NCBI RefSeq assembly: GCF_033100795.1
Contig: NZ_JAWLVI010000008.1
Span: forward strand, 1-64,000
Length of the DNA stretch: 64,000 bases
Direction: 5' to 3'
Source: Pseudothioclava sp033100795
GTDB lineage: Bacteria; Pseudomonadota; Alphaproteobacteria; Rhodobacterales; Rhodobacteraceae
The notes under the pieces were generated by a model. That model made no database searches, had not been told where the DNA came from, and saw nothing but the letters and a program-made list of their open reading frames with translations. Both the position numbers and the translations under genes were made by a program. Below, one piece after another: positions 8,600 through 17,978 of this stretch (positions are counted from its first letter, which is position 1; each line of letters opens with the position of its first letter).

Positions 8600-9258
8600 G
8601 GGCTCTGGTTCTTGGCGCAAGCGGCGGCATTGGGAGTGCGCTTGCGGCCGAGTTGCTGGCGCGCGGCGCCGAGGTAACCGGATTGTCGCGGCGCCACGAC
8701 GGCCTCGACCTGACCGACGAGGCGAGTGTTGCCCGCGCCGCTGCCGGGCTTGCAGGCGAATTCGATCTGATCTTCAACGCCACCGGCGCACTGCAAATCG
8801 GCGCAAACGGCCCTGAAAAGACGCTGGCCGCCGTCACCGCCCCGGCGATGGCGGCGCAATTTGCCCTCAATGCGACTGGGGTCGCGCTGGCGCTGCGCCA
8901 TTTCACGCCGCTCATGCCGCGCGCGCGACGGTCGGTATTCGCCTCGCTTTCGGCGCGCGTCGGCTCGATTGGCGACAACAGGCTCGGTGGCTGGATCAGC
9001 TATCGCGCCGCCAAGGCCGCGCAAAACCAGATCCTCCGCACTGCCGCGATCGAGATCGCCCGCAAGCGCCCCGAGGGGATCGTTGTCGCGCTGCATCCCG
9101 GCACCGTAGAGACTGGGCTGAGCGCGCCCTATGCGGGGCGGCACCCGACGATCCCGCCGCAGCGCTCGGCGCAGGCTCTGCTCGGCGTGATCGCGCGCCT
9201 GACACCCGCCGAGACCGGCACGTTCTGGGATTGGAAGGGCGAGCGGGTCGAATGGTGA
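8596..9258 (+). CDS. short-chain dehydrogenase/reductase near the cryptochrome
   Basis: A 220-residue SDR with N-terminal GASGGIG at residues 7-13, a catalytic Ser in FASLSARVGS, and YRAAK as the YxxxK motif. It belongs to the C-factor-like group. The start overlaps the stop of the TspO-like gene and its own stop overlaps the DUF2256 start, so the three are translationally coupled. Similar SDRs are found beside Fe-S cryptochromes in many alphaproteobacteria, but the substrate is unknown. Confidence 0.87.
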   Translation: MRALVLGASGGIGSALAAELLARGAEVTGLSRRHDGLDLTDEASVARAAAGLAGEFDLIFNATGALQIGANGPEKTLAAVTAPAMAAQFALNATGVALALRHFTPLMPRARRSVFASLSARVGSIGDNRLGGWISYRAAKAAQNQILRTAAIEIARKRPEGIVVALHPGTVETGLSAPYAGRHPTIPPQRSAQALLGVIARLTPAETGTFWDWKGERVEW

Positions 9259-9419
9259 AGGCGCGGCGCAAATCCGACTTGCCCGCCAAGATTTGCGCGG
9301 TCTGCGGGCGCCCGTTCAATTGGCGGCGCAAATGGGCGCGCGACTGGGATCAGGTGCGCTATTGCTCGGAGCGGTGCCGGGGCGCGCGCGGAAAACACAG
9401 CCCGGATCAAGGCGCATAG
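9252..9419 (+). CDS. DUF2256 zinc-ribbon-like small protein
   Basis: A 55-residue basic protein with two cysteine pairs, CAVC near residue 16 and a later pair around YCSERC, as in DUF2256 (PF10013). The cysteines suggest a small metal knuckle. Start ATG 9252 overlaps the SDR stop; an earlier in-frame ATG at 9231 lies inside the SDR. Its 3' end overlaps the cryptochrome gene by 13 bases in convergent orientation. DUF2256 proteins are frequently encoded next to cryptochrome/photolyase genes, but their role is not known. Confidence 0.85.
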   Translation: MVKARRKSDLPAKICAVCGRPFNWRRKWARDWDQVRYCSERCRGARGKHSPDQGA

Positions 9420-10948
9420 GGCGGTTCGGCATCCAGTTCGGCCAGATGCTTTGCCGCAGCGGCCCGCAGAGCAAGTTGCTCGGGCTCGGGCTTTGCATGC
9501 CACGCGCGCAGGGGCAGGCTCATGCGCGGGTTGCGTGCCCATTGCCCGGCATGACGCGCGATAAAATCCCAGTAAAGCGCGTTCCACGGGCAGGCGCGCG
9601 GGCCGGTCCGGGCCTTGGGGTCAAAGGCGCAACCCTGACAGTAATCTGACATCCGGTCGATGTAATTGGCGCTCGCCGCATAGGGCTTGGTGGCCAGAAA
9701 CCCGCCATCGGCGTGCTGCGACATCCCGAGCGTATTGGGCAGCTCCACCCATTCATAAGCATCGACATAAACGCCCAGATACCACCGATGCACCGCCGCC
9801 GGATTGGTTCCGATCAGCAGCGCATAGGTGCCGGTGATCATCAGGCGCTGGATATGGTGCGCATAGCCCGTTTCGATCGTTTGCCCGATGACCTGCGCAA
9901 GGCAGCGCATCCGGGTTTGGGCTGTCCAATAAAAGCCGGGCAGCGGGCGGTGGGCGTTCAGCCCGTTCTGTGCGGCATAGCCCGGCATCTTTAGCCAATA
10001 GACCCCGCGCACATATTCGCGCCAGCCGATGATCTGGCGAATGAACCCCTCGACCGCAGCAAGCGGCGCGCGCCCGGCGCGCCATTCCGCCTCGGCCCGG
10101 CGGCACAAATCGAGCGGATCGAGCAGACCGAGGTTGAGATAGGGCGAGAGCAGCGAATGATACATCCACCGCCGATCTGCCAGCATTGCATCTTGATAGG
10201 TGCCGAACTCGGGCAACGCCACGCGCAAAAAACGGTCACGCGCCTCCTCGGCCCCCGCGCGGGTTGTTTGCCAGTAAAACGGAGTGAGCTGGCCAAAGCT
10301 TTCGGGGAAATTGCGCCCCACCATCGCAAGCACCTCGGCGGTGATCTCATCGCGCGCGCCCTCGGGTGGGGCAGGCAAAAACAGGCTGTCCTGCGCGGGG
10401 GCGCGATTCTCGGTATCAAAATTCCAGCGCCCGCCCGCCGGTTGATCGACCTCCATCAAAAGCCCGGTTCGGCGCCGCATCAGCCGATAAAAATGCTCCA
10501 TCACAAAGGTCTTGCGCCCCGTGGCCCAAGCCGCAAACTCCGCGCGGCTGCACAAAAAGCGGTCATCTTCGCACAGCGTAACGGGCAGCCCGAACCGCGC
10601 ACGCCAGCCTTGCATGGCCTGCCACAGCCGCCATTCACCGGGCTCTGTAGCCACGATCTGCGCGGGGGCGTGGCGCGCAATTGCGGCTTTTAGTGCCGCC
10701 TCGAGATCGGGCAGCCGCTCGTCGATGCGGCGATAGTCAACCTGCCACCCCGCAGTGCGAAGGTCTTCGGCGAAATGGCGCATTGCCGCAAAAACCAGCG
10801 CGAGCTTTTGCTTGTGATGATCGACATAGCGCGCCTCGGCCAGCACCTCGGCCATCAGCACCACATCGCGGCGCGGATCGGCTCCCGCCAGCGACGAGAT
10901 CGCGGGCGAGAGCTGATCGCCCAGAATCAGGATCAGGTTGCGGCTCAC
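9407..10948 (-). CDS. cryB: Fe-S bacterial cryptochrome/photolyase (CryB/PhrB-like)
   Basis: A flavoprotein of the FeS-BCP class, which repairs (6-4) photoproducts and, in R. sphaeroides, affects photosynthesis genes and the singlet-oxygen response. The 513-residue length fits. The four [4Fe-4S] ligands are all present: Cys349, Cys437, Cys440 and Cys453 (motif DYCQGCAFDPKARTGPRACP), offset by three from those of R. sphaeroides CryB. The N-terminus (LILILGDQLSP) is that of the deoxyribodipyrimidine photolyase-related family, and the C-terminal FAD-binding helical domain is complete. Members bind FAD plus a lumazine antenna. The gene overlaps gpx by four bases and is its operon partner. Confidence 0.93.
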   Translation of the reverse strand: MSRNLILILGDQLSPAISSLAGADPRRDVVLMAEVLAEARYVDHHKQKLALVFAAMRHFAEDLRTAGWQVDYRRIDERLPDLEAALKAAIARHAPAQIVATEPGEWRLWQAMQGWRARFGLPVTLCEDDRFLCSRAEFAAWATGRKTFVMEHFYRLMRRRTGLLMEVDQPAGGRWNFDTENRAPAQDSLFLPAPPEGARDEITAEVLAMVGRNFPESFGQLTPFYWQTTRAGAEEARDRFLRVALPEFGTYQDAMLADRRWMYHSLLSPYLNLGLLDPLDLCRRAEAEWRAGRAPLAAVEGFIRQIIGWREYVRGVYWLKMPGYAAQNGLNAHRPLPGFYWTAQTRMRCLAQVIGQTIETGYAHHIQRLMITGTYALLIGTNPAAVHRWYLGVYVDAYEWVELPNTLGMSQHADGGFLATKPYAASANYIDRMSDYCQGCAFDPKARTGPRACPWNALYWDFIARHAGQWARNPRMSLPLRAWHAKPEPEQLALRAAAAKHLAELDAEPPYAP

Positions 10949-11493
10949 GACCGTGGCAGCAGAGGCGTGAAGGCTTCAACGATCGCGTCTGATAACGGAT
11001 TGGTCAGCGCCCCCCAGGTTCTGACCACCTGGCCCTCGCCATCGAGCAGAACCTTGTTGAAATTCCAGCCGGGGGTGAAGCCGCGGGTCTCGCGCACCCA
11101 GCGATAGAACGGATGCGCCTGCGCCCCGGTCACCGGCAAGATATCGGTCATAGGCAGGGTAATACCGAACTGCAGGGCGCAGAATTCCTTGACCTGCTTT
11201 GCGCCGGCGAGTTCCTGCTTGAAGCTGTCGGAGGGCACCGCCAGAACGACGAGCCCGCGCGCGCCATAGGTTTTGTGCAGCGCCTGAAGGTCGACCAACT
11301 GGCCGCTGAACCCGCAGAGCGAGGCCGTATTGACCACCAAAACTGGCCGTCCCCGCCAATCGGCGGTGTCCAGGGTGCCGCCGTCGATTGAGGGGAAGCT
11401 GAAAGCGGGCGCCCGCTCGGCAGCGTGAGCGCGCGTCTGGCTTAGGCCCATCAGACCTGCCACGACAGCCAGCGAAAAATCACGTCGGTTCAT
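10945..11493 (-). CDS. exported glutathione-peroxidase-like protein
   Basis: A 182-residue thiol peroxidase of the GPx family with an N-terminal twin-arginine-type signal (NRRDF, hydrophobic core, cleavage near AHA-A at residue 24), so it probably acts in the periplasm. The peroxidatic Cys is Cys60 in NTASLCGFSGQ and a resolving-type Cys is at 105. Trp143 in WNFNK is kept, but the tetrad Gln in the usual FPCNQF segment is replaced: here the segment reads VPSDSF, so Cys, Asn and Gln are Ser, Asp and Ser. Activity may therefore be altered. It is translationally coupled to cryB. Confidence 0.87.
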   Translation of the reverse strand: MNRRDFSLAVVAGLMGLSQTRAHAAERAPAFSFPSIDGGTLDTADWRGRPVLVVNTASLCGFSGQLVDLQALHKTYGARGLVVLAVPSDSFKQELAGAKQVKEFCALQFGITLPMTDILPVTGAQAHPFYRWVRETRGFTPGWNFNKVLLDGEGQVVRTWGALTNPLSDAIVEAFTPLLPRS

Positions 11494-12009
11494 CGGTGCT
11501 CTCCCTAGTTCTGACGATCGAACTTGGATCTGTACGCACCAGAGTCCGGATCGGATGAATCTCAGATCTCATGTGGACGAGTTCAGACTTGTCGTGTCAG
11601 CGCGTCATTGATTTCAGCCGATATAAGGTACGCCAATATCGATCGCGCGGTACGAGTGTCTGTTTGGTGAAGCTATTCTTCAAAAAGCGACCTTAGTTAC
11701 GACTGGCCGAGGCTATGTGGAAACTGGTCGTTGTGGTAGACTTCCGCAGGTCAGGCGGAGGCGGGCATCGCGGGTTTCGTCGAGGGTATTGATCGCGGTC
11801 AGGCGGTGCTCTGAGTTGCTTTCTTACAGGACAGTCACAGAATAGGAACTTTCCTCGTTTGACGTTTCCAACGTCCGCATTCCTGAACGCTGCAAGTTCT
11901 CGCTGCAAAGCAGCGAATTCACACTTCCCGCCCACTTCGCCCATCAGAGCTTCCCCACAGTGATGACTTTGCGGAGGAACATCGTGCTGGTTGCCTCTTC
12001 CGCATGCCC
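11494..12009. other. intergenic stretch without supported gene
   Basis: About 515 bases between the gpx start and the dnaE2 stop. The part next to gpx must hold its promoter. The rest contains only short frames without domains. I see no RNA gene or mobile-element ends. Confidence 0.5.
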
Positions 12010-15000
12010 TCAGTGAAAATCCCGGCTTGGGAAGAGTTTTTTGGCCTGCTCGCGCGGGTGGCGCGCGGTGGGGCGGGGCCTGTGGTAGGCGGAAGGCTGT
12101 GCGCCCTGCGCCGCACCCTCATCGTCATCATGGATTTGCGGGCGCCCAAGGGTGACGAGGAGGGACGAGAGATCCTCGACACGCTCTGCGATGAGATGGA
12201 GGACGGGGCCATCGCGTTCGATCCGCCCGGTCACCCGAACTAAGCGCCCGGCGATCACCGCGGTGCGGAAAGCCTCGTAGACCTTTTTCCAGATGACGAC
12301 ATTGGCCGTGCCACTCTCGTCCTCGAGCGTCAGGAAGACTACGCCGGCAGCGGTGCCAGGGCGCTGGCGGGTGATGACGAGGCCGGTGATGGTGATCCGT
12401 CCCACAGCCTGCGTCAAACGCTCGTGCGGCAGGCTTTCGGGCAGGCGGGGGCGCAAAAGTTCGAGCGGATGCGCACGCAGGGAAAGGCGCAGCGAGAGGT
12501 AATCTTCGATCACCTCTTGCCCGAGCGTCATTTGCGGCAGGCTGACGGTGGGCTCAGTGCTTCCTTCTCCGTCCGGGCCAAAGAGTGGCAAGGGTGCGGG
12601 CGCTTTGAGCGCCTGCGCGGCCCAAAGCGCATCGCGCCGGGTGAGGCCAAGGGGGGCGAAGGCATCCGCTTCCGCGAGCCGCTCCAATGTCTCGGGGCGC
12701 ACACCGGCCCTGCGCCAAAGGCTTTCGACATCTGGATAGCCATTCGCGCGTGCCGCAACGATCCAGCGCGCATCTTCCTCGCGCAGCCCCTTGATCTGCC
12801 GAAACCCGAGCCGCAGCGCCAGAGCGCCGTCTGGGCGGTGCTCCAGCGTATTGTCCCACAGCGAATGGTTGACCGAGACCGGGCGCACCTCGACCCCATG
12901 GTCGCGCGCATCCCGCACGAGTTGCGCGGGGGCGTAAAACCCCATCGGCTGGGAGTTGAGAAGCGCGCAGGTAAAAATCGCCTGATGATGGCACTTCAGC
13001 CAGGCGGAGATGTAGACAAGACGGGCAAAACTCGCCGCATGACTTTCGGGGAAGCCGTAGCTGCCAAAGCCCTCGATCTGGGCAAAGCAGCGCGCGGCGA
13101 AATCGGCCTCGTACCCCCGCGCGAGCATGCCCGAGATGAACCGATCCCGAAACGTTCCAATAGTGCCCATACGCTTGAAGGTGGCAAGTGAGCGGCGCAA
13201 CCGATCCGCTTCCGCCGCCGAAAACCCCGCCGCCACCACGGCGATCTGCATGGCCTGCTCCTGAAAGAGCGGCACGCCATAGGTGCGCCCCAGCACTTCC
13301 ATCATCGCGGGGCCAAGATCTTCGATGGGCTCGCGCCCCATGCGGCGGTTCAGGAAGGGATGCACCATGCCGCCTTGAATGGGGCCGGGACGCACAATTG
13401 CGACCTCGCAGACAAGGTCATAGAAGGTGCGCGGCCGCATCCGGGGCAGAAAGTTAAGCTGCGCGCGACTTTCCACCTGAAACACCCCGATCGCATCGGC
13501 GCGGCACAGCATGTCGTAAATGGCGGGGTCTTCGGGGGGTACGGAAGCCAAGGAGAAGCGCTGGCCCCGATGCTCCGCAAGCAGGCCAAAGGCACGGCGA
13601 ATGGCGCTGAGCATGCCGAGGGCGAGGATATCGACCTTCAAAAGCCCGAGCGCATCGATATCGTCCTTGTCCCATTCAATGATGGTGCGATCTTCCATCG
13701 CGGCATTCTCAATCGGGCAGAGTGCATCGAGCCGCCCATGGGTGATAACGAAGCCGCCGACATGCTGGCTCAGATGGCGCGGAAAGCCGATGATCTCGCC
13801 GATGAGGCGCACGGCAAGCTGCACCCGGTGATCGGCGAGGGAAAGGCCTGCCTCGCGCAGCCGGTCCTCACCGGGGGTGGAGGAGGACCAGCCCCAGATC
13901 TGCCCCGAGAGCCGGGCGATCACGTCCTGACTGAGCCCCATGACCTTGCCCACTTCGCGGATTGCGGCGCGCGAGCGGAAATGGATCACGGCAGCGGTCA
14001 GCCCTGCGCGCTCACGCCCGTAGCGCGCGTAGATCCACTGGATCACCTCTTCGCGGCGCTCGTGCTCGAAATCCACGTCGATATCGGGGGGCTCGCCGCG
14101 TTCTTTTGAGATGAAGCGCTCAAAGATCAACGTGATGCTTTCGGGGGGCACTTCAGTGATGCCAAGGAGATAACAGACGACCGAATTGGCCGCCGAGCCC
14201 CGCCCTTGGCAGAGGATGCCTTTGGAGCGCGCAAACTGCACGATGTCATGCACGGTCAAAAAATAGGGCGCGTAGGCAACCTCGCGGATAAGCGTGAGCT
14301 CTTTTTCGACGCGGTGGATGATTTTGGGGGGCGGACCGGCGGGGTAGCGCCAGTGCAGCCCTTCCCGGGTGAGCCGCTCCAGCCGGTCCTGCGCGGGTTC
14401 ACCGTTTTGCGCCTCATCAGGATATTGATAACGCAGCTCGCTCAGTTGAAACGCGCAGGCGTTTGCAATGTCGAGCGTGCGCCGGAGCGCCGCCGGATAG
14501 CGGTGGAAGAGCCGCGCCATCTCCGCACCCGATTTGAGGCGGCGCTCGCCATTGGCCAGCCGGCGGGTGCCGATGGTGTCAATGGTGCAGCCCTCGCGCA
14601 AGCAGGTGAGCACATCGGCCAAGGGGCGACGCGCGGCACGGTGCATGAGCACATCGCCCAGAGCCACCATTGGCAGGTTCACCCCCTGCCCGATGCGGGC
14701 GAGAGCATCAAACCGGGCCTGATCGCGGCCATCATAGCGCGGTGCGGCCCCCAGAAAGCCACGACCCGGAACAGCGCGCGCGACCTCTCGCAGCGTGTTG
14801 CGAGTGGCTTTTGGGGCATCATCGTCGAGCGGATCGGGGGGAAGCGCAATCAAGATCATGCCCTCTGCGCGCTCAAGAAGATCGCTCTGGGTCAGCTCGC
14901 ACGCCCCCTTTGGCGCGCGCCGTTTGCCGAGCGACAAAAGCTGCGTGAGGCGCGACCAGGCGGCAAGATCGGTGGGGAGCGCCAGCCACTCCACCGCGCT

Positions 15001-15276
15001 ATCGGTCAAAACCAGACGCGCCCCCACGATCAGCTTGGGCAGGGGCGGCGGGGCAGCCCCCTCTGGCGTGCTTTCCGCGCGCAGGCGTGCAAGTTCCTTC
15101 AGTGCAGAGTAGGCGCGCACTACGCCCGCCACAGAATTGCGGTCGGTGATTGCAATGGCGGCAAGGCCCAGTTCCGCCGCGCGGGTGACGAGTTCCTCGG
15201 GATGCGAAGCCCCGGTCAGGAAGGTGAAATTCGAGGTGACGCAAAGCTCGGCATAGGGAGGAAGAGCGTGGGTCAT
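12010..15276 (-). CDS. dnaE2: error-prone DNA polymerase III alpha subunit
   Basis: The catalytic polymerase of the ImuA-ImuB-DnaE2 translesion mutasome. With ATG 15276, which overlaps the imuB stop by four bases, it has 1088 residues, the usual DnaE2 length. An N-terminal PHP domain starts at AELCVTSNFTFLTGASHPEE, the polymerase palm holds PDIDVDFEHERR with catalytic aspartates, and a C-terminal OB fold follows (ITGLVITRQRPG). DnaE2 lacks the beta-clamp strength and fidelity of DnaE1 and needs ImuB to reach the clamp. It is the last gene of the SOS operon starting at 17947. Confidence 0.96.
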   Translation of the reverse strand: MTHALPPYAELCVTSNFTFLTGASHPEELVTRAAELGLAAIAITDRNSVAGVVRAYSALKELARLRAESTPEGAAPPPLPKLIVGARLVLTDSAVEWLALPTDLAAWSRLTQLLSLGKRRAPKGACELTQSDLLERAEGMILIALPPDPLDDDAPKATRNTLREVARAVPGRGFLGAAPRYDGRDQARFDALARIGQGVNLPMVALGDVLMHRAARRPLADVLTCLREGCTIDTIGTRRLANGERRLKSGAEMARLFHRYPAALRRTLDIANACAFQLSELRYQYPDEAQNGEPAQDRLERLTREGLHWRYPAGPPPKIIHRVEKELTLIREVAYAPYFLTVHDIVQFARSKGILCQGRGSAANSVVCYLLGITEVPPESITLIFERFISKERGEPPDIDVDFEHERREEVIQWIYARYGRERAGLTAAVIHFRSRAAIREVGKVMGLSQDVIARLSGQIWGWSSSTPGEDRLREAGLSLADHRVQLAVRLIGEIIGFPRHLSQHVGGFVITHGRLDALCPIENAAMEDRTIIEWDKDDIDALGLLKVDILALGMLSAIRRAFGLLAEHRGQRFSLASVPPEDPAIYDMLCRADAIGVFQVESRAQLNFLPRMRPRTFYDLVCEVAIVRPGPIQGGMVHPFLNRRMGREPIEDLGPAMMEVLGRTYGVPLFQEQAMQIAVVAAGFSAAEADRLRRSLATFKRMGTIGTFRDRFISGMLARGYEADFAARCFAQIEGFGSYGFPESHAASFARLVYISAWLKCHHQAIFTCALLNSQPMGFYAPAQLVRDARDHGVEVRPVSVNHSLWDNTLEHRPDGALALRLGFRQIKGLREEDARWIVAARANGYPDVESLWRRAGVRPETLERLAEADAFAPLGLTRRDALWAAQALKAPAPLPLFGPDGEGSTEPTVSLPQMTLGQEVIEDYLSLRLSLRAHPLELLRPRLPESLPHERLTQAVGRITITGLVITRQRPGTAAGVVFLTLEDESGTANVVIWKKVYEAFRTAVIAGRLVRVTGRIERDGPVLHLIAERVEDLSSLLVTLGRPQIHDDDEGAAQGAQPSAYHRPRPTARHPREQAKKLFPSRDFH

Positions 15277-16763
15277 ACGAACTCTCCCTGCACATACCAC
15301 TCTGTGCCTGCTTGCGCCTGCGGGGTTGCAAAGAGCCAAAGCCGTGGGCCTTCGCGGGTCTCGATCCGCCAATAATCCCGCATCCCCGAGCGCCAAGCGG
15401 GATCGTCAAGCCACCATTCCGGGGTGATGCGCTCCGGGCCTGCGGCACGCAGCGTGGTGAAGGACATGCGCCGCCAGCGAAAGCGGCATGGCGGTGTGCC
15501 CAAGGCGGCCCGGATCGGTTCTGGCGGAAAGATCACCATCGGGCGCGGCGGCCCACGGTGCAAACAGGGTTCTGTTTCAGAAAAGGCTGCGGCGGCTTGC
15601 ACGAAGCTGCGCTCGGGGATCAGGCTTTCGGCCGGCAAAAGGCGCAATACCCGCTCAAAGCCGATGCGGTTGCCAAGCGAGGAGAGAAGATCGGCCAGGG
15701 CATCATCATGCCGGATCGTTCCCCGCCCTCCCGGCGCGCCACCTATTTGTTCCGGGGCAAGGGGCTCGGTCAGCGGCGCGCTCAAGCGCAGAGCATCGAT
15801 GCCAAAGCCTGCGTCGAGCTCCTCCACCCCCTTGGCAAAAAGTGCGGCAATCCGTTTTGGCTCGCGCATCGGGCGGGCAAGGCCGATTTCCACCGTCACT
15901 GTGCCGCGATCCACCCGGCGCAGCTCAAACCGCATCCGTCGTGCACCCCGGTGATGCTGTGCGAGCGTGATGCACAGCCGCTCCAGAAGGCGCGTGAGGC
16001 CCGCCATAACATCCGCTTGCAGGCCAATCGGTTCGGGCAAGGTCATCCGCACACCGAACGGTGGTAGTTCAGGCGCAGCCGTGAGGGGCTCTTCGCGCTG
16101 CCCAAGGGCTTGATCGAGGCGCAGGCAAAGCGCCTCGCCAAAGCGCCGCGCCAGGGGCGCGCGCGGTAACCCCACCAGATCGGCAATGCGCGTGAGCCCC
16201 ACCCGCGCAAGTGCTTCGGTGGTCGCAAAGTCCACCCGCAGTGCTGCGACGGGGAGATGCCCAATGCCCTGGAGCACCTTACCTTCCGGCACGATTCCGC
16301 CGCCATGACGGGCCAGAGCATAAGCCGCCCCGCGGGTTTCGGCGATGGCGCTTGTCGCGTGCAATCCCGCCCGCTCCAGTCGGGCCTGCAGATCGTCGCG
16401 CAGCGCCGCTTCGCCGCCAAAGAGATGTGGCACCCCGGAAATATCCGCGATCAGCCCGTCAGCGCCATCCGCTGTTACCATAGGGGCGTAGCGCCCGGCC
16501 CATCGGCGCAGCGCCGCAAGCGCGCTCGCCTCCGCTGCCAAATCCGCAGGGCGCGTATTCAGATCCGGGCAAAGGGCGTGGGCATCGGCGAGTGCCATTC
16601 CGCGGGAGAGCCCGCGCTCCGTTGCCGCACGATTGAGGCAATGCAGGTGATCGGCATTCCCCGACCGAAGGGTCAGCGCAAAAGGCCCTTCAACCGGGCG
16701 CTTGCGCAGGCTCGCATCGCTCGCGAGCCGCGCAAACCATATCGAGAGCAGCCGACGTGCCAT
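15273..16763 (-). CDS. imuB: ImuB, inactive Y-family polymerase adaptor
   Basis: A 496-residue Y-family-like protein that has lost polymerase activity and links DnaE2 to the sliding clamp. The N-terminus RRLLSIWFARLASD is typical of ImuB. The catalytic acidic residues of true Y polymerases are absent: the fingers/palm segment reads LIADISGVPHLFGG rather than containing SIDE. The start lies inside the end of imuA (74-base overlap), and the stop overlaps dnaE2 by four bases. Confidence 0.93.
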   Translation of the reverse strand: MARRLLSIWFARLASDASLRKRPVEGPFALTLRSGNADHLHCLNRAATERGLSRGMALADAHALCPDLNTRPADLAAEASALAALRRWAGRYAPMVTADGADGLIADISGVPHLFGGEAALRDDLQARLERAGLHATSAIAETRGAAYALARHGGGIVPEGKVLQGIGHLPVAALRVDFATTEALARVGLTRIADLVGLPRAPLARRFGEALCLRLDQALGQREEPLTAAPELPPFGVRMTLPEPIGLQADVMAGLTRLLERLCITLAQHHRGARRMRFELRRVDRGTVTVEIGLARPMREPKRIAALFAKGVEELDAGFGIDALRLSAPLTEPLAPEQIGGAPGGRGTIRHDDALADLLSSLGNRIGFERVLRLLPAESLIPERSFVQAAAAFSETEPCLHRGPPRPMVIFPPEPIRAALGTPPCRFRWRRMSFTTLRAAGPERITPEWWLDDPAWRSGMRDYWRIETREGPRLWLFATPQAQAGTEWYVQGEFV

Positions 16764-17277
16764 TCCAGCTCACGGTCCAGAATCCAATAGTTCCTCTTTT
16801 GTTCTTTTTAAGATCCCACGCATGCAGAGTCGAGTCCCCCGACTGGCTGGCAAGGGGCGCGCAATCCCAGCGGGTCTCAGTTGCATTGCTGCCAGCGCCC
16901 GCGCGGATCAGCAAAAGACCCGTGGTCTGCCCGGCTTCGGCGGCGAGTTGCAGGCGGCGTCCGGCAGTCAGCGAGAGCGGTTTTTCTGGCTCAGCGATGA
17001 CAAGGCCAACCGGGAGCGCCCGGAGCGCTTCTTCGATGCACCACAGCAGATCGGCCTCGCCTGCGGGGCGCAGCAGATAGAGCCGCTCGCCTAAGCCGCT
17101 CGGCAGCCCCCGCAGCATCGGCACGTCCGGGGCATGGGCGGGCAGAATCCAGAAAATCGGCCCCGCATGGCGCGCGGCCTGAAAGAGGGCAAAGGCGCGC
17201 CGCCCGCGCCCCTGTGCCTCATGCACGCGCGCGGCGAGAAGCCCGAACGGATCGGCCGGGGCCAGATCAGGCGGCAT
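16690..17277 (-). CDS. imuA: ImuA, RecA-like mutasome subunit
   Basis: A 195-residue ImuA. It resembles a short RecA/SulA-like fold (LGERLYLLRPAGEADLLWCIEEAL) without a clear Walker A motif, as in other alphaproteobacterial ImuA proteins, and needs ImuB and DnaE2 to work in damage-induced mutagenesis. The start overlaps the SRAP stop by 11 bases and the 3' end overlaps imuB by 74 bases. Confidence 0.88.
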   Translation of the reverse strand: MPPDLAPADPFGLLAARVHEAQGRGRRAFALFQAARHAGPIFWILPAHAPDVPMLRGLPSGLGERLYLLRPAGEADLLWCIEEALRALPVGLVIAEPEKPLSLTAGRRLQLAAEAGQTTGLLLIRAGAGSNATETRWDCAPLASQSGDSTLHAWDLKKNKRGTIGFWTVSWNGTSAALDMVCAARERCEPAQAPG

Positions 17278-17947
17278 TTTCGCGCCCCCCTTCTGCCACG
17301 ATCTGCAACATCCCGTCGGCCAGCGGTCGTTGCAGGCTCAGTGCCTCGGGCACTGGCGCGCACAACCAGCGCCGCCATTCTTCCGGGCGTGTCAGGATAA
17401 CCGGCATTGCCTTGGGGTGGATGGGGGCGACATCCGCATTGGCTTGGCAAGTCAGAAAGCCAAAAAGCTCGGCCGTGACTTCGCCTTCTTTCAACTTGCG
17501 CACAGAGGTCCATTCGGTGCGGAGCCCGGCAAAGAATGCGAGCGGCCGATCCGGGCCGAGGGCAAACCAGACCGGATGGTTGCGCGGTGCCCCCGGTCGG
17601 CTGTCGAGTTCAGAAAAGCTCGTGAAAGGCACGAGGCAGCGGTTCTCTACGCCAAGCCAGCGCTTCCAATGTGCCGAAGCGGTGTTGCGAATATTCGTGA
17701 CCCCCGGATCGGTGCGCTTGCCCTCCAAAAACACCTGTGGCGTCGGCATGCCCCAGCGGGCGCGGCTCAGTTCCCAACCGCCCCGCAGTCCATGGCGCAC
17801 GATCGGCGCGGCATAATCGGGAAAAATCCCGGCCATCGGTGGCAGGTTGCCCAAATTGTCGTCAAGCACCTCACCGCCCTCCATCATGCGTTCAAACACA
17901 TGGCGCATCGCGTCCTGGGATCTGGTTTGGGAGTAAAGGTTGCACAT
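17267..17947 (-). CDS. SOS response-associated peptidase (SRAP/HMCES/YedK family)
   Basis: Forms a thiazolidine crosslink with abasic sites in single-stranded DNA, protecting replication forks. After removal of Met1 the catalytic Cys2 (MCNLYS) becomes the N-terminus. Other active-site elements are visible: the conserved Asn in NIRNTAS, Glu in FSELD and His in HPKAMPVIL. The 226-residue length is standard. It is the first gene after the LexA box and leads the SRAP-imuA-imuB-dnaE2 operon, so lesion protection and translesion synthesis are induced together. Confidence 0.93.
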   Translation of the reverse strand: MCNLYSQTRSQDAMRHVFERMMEGGEVLDDNLGNLPPMAGIFPDYAAPIVRHGLRGGWELSRARWGMPTPQVFLEGKRTDPGVTNIRNTASAHWKRWLGVENRCLVPFTSFSELDSRPGAPRNHPVWFALGPDRPLAFFAGLRTEWTSVRKLKEGEVTAELFGFLTCQANADVAPIHPKAMPVILTRPEEWRRWLCAPVPEALSLQRPLADGMLQIVAEGGRENAA

Positions 17948-17978
17948 GGCCTGGTCCGGGAATCGCGGGGGTCAGTGA

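Noticed and set aside
11502..11531. AGATCC-N18-TAGGGA before gpx as a sigma-E promoter
   Set aside because: The -10 would overlap the gpx ribosome binding site and leave a leader of only a few bases; the first -35 base also differs.
11693..12243. Short frames on both strands beside the dnaE2 end
   Set aside because: No domains or ribosome binding sites; those beyond 12010 are shadows of dnaE2.
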